Part shown: positions 6,511 to 8,100 of the stretch, one piece after another | How positions within the stretch are numbered: the stretch's first letter is position 1 | Layout of the letters: every line of letters begins with the position of its first letter | Assembly (NCBI GenBank): GCA_005788935.1 | Contig: SYAK01000289.1 | Location: forward strand, 1 to 8,100 | From: Pseudomonadota bacterium | GTDB taxonomy: Bacteria; Myxococcota; UBA9042; PHBI01 | DNA length: 8,100 nt | Direction: 5' to 3' | Made by a program: the position numbers and the translations under genes | The notes under the pieces: model-generated | Told to the model about the DNA's origin: nothing | The model's input: the letters and a program-made list of their open reading frames with translations, nothing else | Database searches by the model: none

Positions 6511-8100
6511 TCAGCGGAGCACGAGGGCGCGGGCGACGATCTTGCGGACGCTGTCGCGGAAGCGGACGGTGACCTTGGCGTTCGGGCCGTCCCCCTCGAC
6601 GAGCTCGACGCGCCCCTCGCCGAAGGTCGGATGGAAGATGCGCCGCCCGCGGGCGAGGACCCCGTCCTCGCGATCCTGACTCTCGTCCTCCCACGAGGGC
6701 GTCGGGTCGCGGACGTCGGTCGGATCGTGGACGACCTGGCGGGTGGCGCGCGCGGGGGCCTCCCACGGGCTGTCGGCGGACGCGTCGGTGCCCGCTTCGT
6801 CGTGCGCCTGGCGGCCTGCGCGATGTGCAGCAGGTTGCGCGTAGGACCTGGCAAAGGGATTGCCGGAGGCCTCGGTGCGCGCGGCGCCGACGAGCCGCCC
6901 GAGCCCGCCGCTGCCACCCCCGCCGAGGTTGCTGCCGCGTCCCGCGAGCCCCTCGAGGCGCAGCAGGTCACGCGGCAGGCCGTCGAGGAAGCGGCTCGGG
7001 CTCATGAGCTTGACCTGCCCGAAGCGACGGCGGGTGCCCGCGTGGCTCAGGTGGAGATGGAGGCGCGCGCGCGTGAGCGCCACGTAGGCGAGGCGCCGCT
7101 CCTCCTCGAGGCCGCGGGCGGACTCGCTGCTGTTGACGTGCGGGATGAGCTCCTCCTCGAGGCCGGTCACGAAGGCCACGTCGAACTCGAGCCCCTTGGC
7201 CATGTGGGCGGTCATGAGGACGACCATGTCGGCAGACTCGCCGTCGGTGTCGAGGGCCGAGACGAGCGCCACCTCGTCGAGAAAGCCCCCGAGACCGGGC
7301 TCTTCCGCGCGCTGGGTGTAGGCGGCGATGGCGCTGACGAGCTCGCGGACGTTCTCGGCGCGGGTCTCGGACTCGACCGTGCCGTCGGCCTCGAGGACGT
7401 TGATATAGCTGGTCTTCGAGAGCACGGCATCGACCACCGCGAGGGCGGTGGCCGTCTTCGCGAGGGTCTGCAGCTCCGAGATGAGGGCGACGAAGGCGCC
7501 GAGCTTTCCCTGCCCAGCCGACGACGCCGCCGCTTCGGCGACGACGGCCTCCCAGAGCGTCTCGTCGCGGGACGAGGCGCGGGTCTCGAGGCGCTCGAGG
7601 GTGGTCTTGCCGATGCCGCGGGCGGGACTGTTGATGATGCGCTCGAGCGAGACGCCGTCGCGCGGGTTGTGAATGAGGCGCAGATACGCAAGGATATCCT
7701 TGATTTCAGCGCGATCGTAGAAGCGCAGGCCGCCATACACCCGGTAGGGGATGCGGCACGTGCGCAGCGCCTCTTCGAAGGCGCGGCTCTGGGCGTTGGT
7801 GCGGTAGAAGATCGCCATCTCGGCGAGGGGGTAGCGGCCACGCAGCTCGCGAATGCGGCGCGCCACCCACTCGGCCTCGTCCTGTTCTGTCTGGGCGGCG
7901 TAGAGGCGGATCGGCTCGCCGTCGGTCTTCTGGGTCCAGAGGACCTTGCCGTGACGGTCGCGGTTCTGCGCGATGAGGGCGGTCGAGAGCTGAAGAATCT
8001 GCGGCGTCGAGCGATAGTTCTGCTCGAAGCGGATGACACGGGCATCCTTGTATTCGTTCGGGAACCCGAGGATGTTCTCGACCTCCGCGCCGCGCCAGCC
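6511..8100 (-). CDS. pcrA: ATP-dependent 3'-5' DNA helicase, PcrA/UvrD family (N-terminus outside window)
   Basis: This is a superfamily 1A helicase that unwinds DNA in nucleotide excision repair, mismatch repair and clearing of stalled forks. The frame is open to the window edge and the first visible residues are GWRGAEVENI (motif III region), so about 230-250 residues with motifs Q, I, Ia and II lie outside. The visible 529 residues contain motif IV (RFEQNYRST), the 2B-entry block IPYRVYGGLRFYDRAEIKD, PARGIGKTTLE, motif V (VVLMTAHMAKGLEFDVAFV, then GLEEELIPH) and motif VI (EERRLAYVALTRAR). After SRFLDGLP comes a Gly/Ala-rich and charged linker of about 110 residues. The protein ends in a Tudor-like domain (RRIFHPTFGEGRVELVEGDG...VTVRF...RALVLR) of the kind that links PcrA/UvrD to RNA polymerase. 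That tail separates it from Rep. The GTG at 7866 is internal and not a start. Confidence 0.95.
   Translation of the reverse strand, partial: GWRGAEVENILGFPNEYKDARVIRFEQNYRSTPQILQLSTALIAQNRDRHGKVLWTQKTDGEPIRLYAAQTEQDEAEWVARRIRELRGRYPLAEMAIFYRTNAQSRAFEEALRTCRIPYRVYGGLRFYDRAEIKDILAYLRLIHNPRDGVSLERIINSPARGIGKTTLERLETRASSRDETLWEAVVAEAAASSAGQGKLGAFVALISELQTLAKTATALAVVDAVLSKTSYINVLEADGTVESETRAENVRELVSAIAAYTQRAEEPGLGGFLDEVALVSALDTDGESADMVVLMTAHMAKGLEFDVAFVTGLEEELIPHVNSSESARGLEEERRLAYVALTRARLHLHLSHAGTRRRFGQVKLMSPSRFLDGLPRDLLRLEGLAGRGSNLGGGGSGGLGRLVGAARTEASGNPFARSYAQPAAHRAGRQAHDEAGTDASADSPWEAPARATRQVVHDPTDVRDPTPSWEDESQDREDGVLARGRRIFHPTFGEGRVELVEGDGPNAKVTVRFRDSVRKIVARALVLR

Overview
This window is very GC-rich and strongly G/C-biased at third codon positions. 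It is tightly packed chromosomal DNA from a Gram-negative-type bacterium: it encodes a DegP/DegQ-type protease with a signal peptide and a membrane-anchored LytM-fold envelope protein. The base composition and gene style would fit Myxococcota or a related lineage. That placement is inference, because there is no rRNA or other decisive marker here.

Layout. On the + strand (1-1846) are the last 60 codons of gyrB, then a 215-residue protein of unknown function, then a DnaC/IstB-type AAA+ ATPase with an eight-cysteine N-terminus. The last two overlap by ATGA and are probably translationally coupled, and all three genes may share one transcript. A perfect 9-bp hairpin (1847-1868) sits at the convergent junction. 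The rest is on the - strand, read from right to left: the C-terminal two thirds of a PcrA/UvrD helicase (8100-6511), an HtrA-family serine protease (6355-4952), an MepM/Csd3-like LytM-fold protein (4798-3416), and a three-helix membrane protein with a large periplasmic part (3403-1856). The last two are 12 bp apart and look like an operon. A candidate promoter and a perfect 16-bp palindrome lie in the 153-bp gap ahead of that operon.

How the genes work together. gyrB, the DnaC-like ATPase and PcrA/UvrD all concern DNA topology, helicase loading or repair. htrA and the LytM/membrane-protein pair concern envelope quality control and cell-wall remodelling.

Most notable points. The LytM protein keeps the MepM/Csd3 architecture but has lost the zinc ligands, so it is probably a regulator rather than a hydrolase. 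The small gene after gyrB carries a segment resembling the C-terminal half of a GGDEF/Cas10-type palm domain, without the catalytic motif, next to an AAA+ loader. That resemblance is tentative. No CRISPR array, tRNA, rRNA, insertion sequence or prophage was recognised, and no gene-free stretch exceeds about 160 bp.
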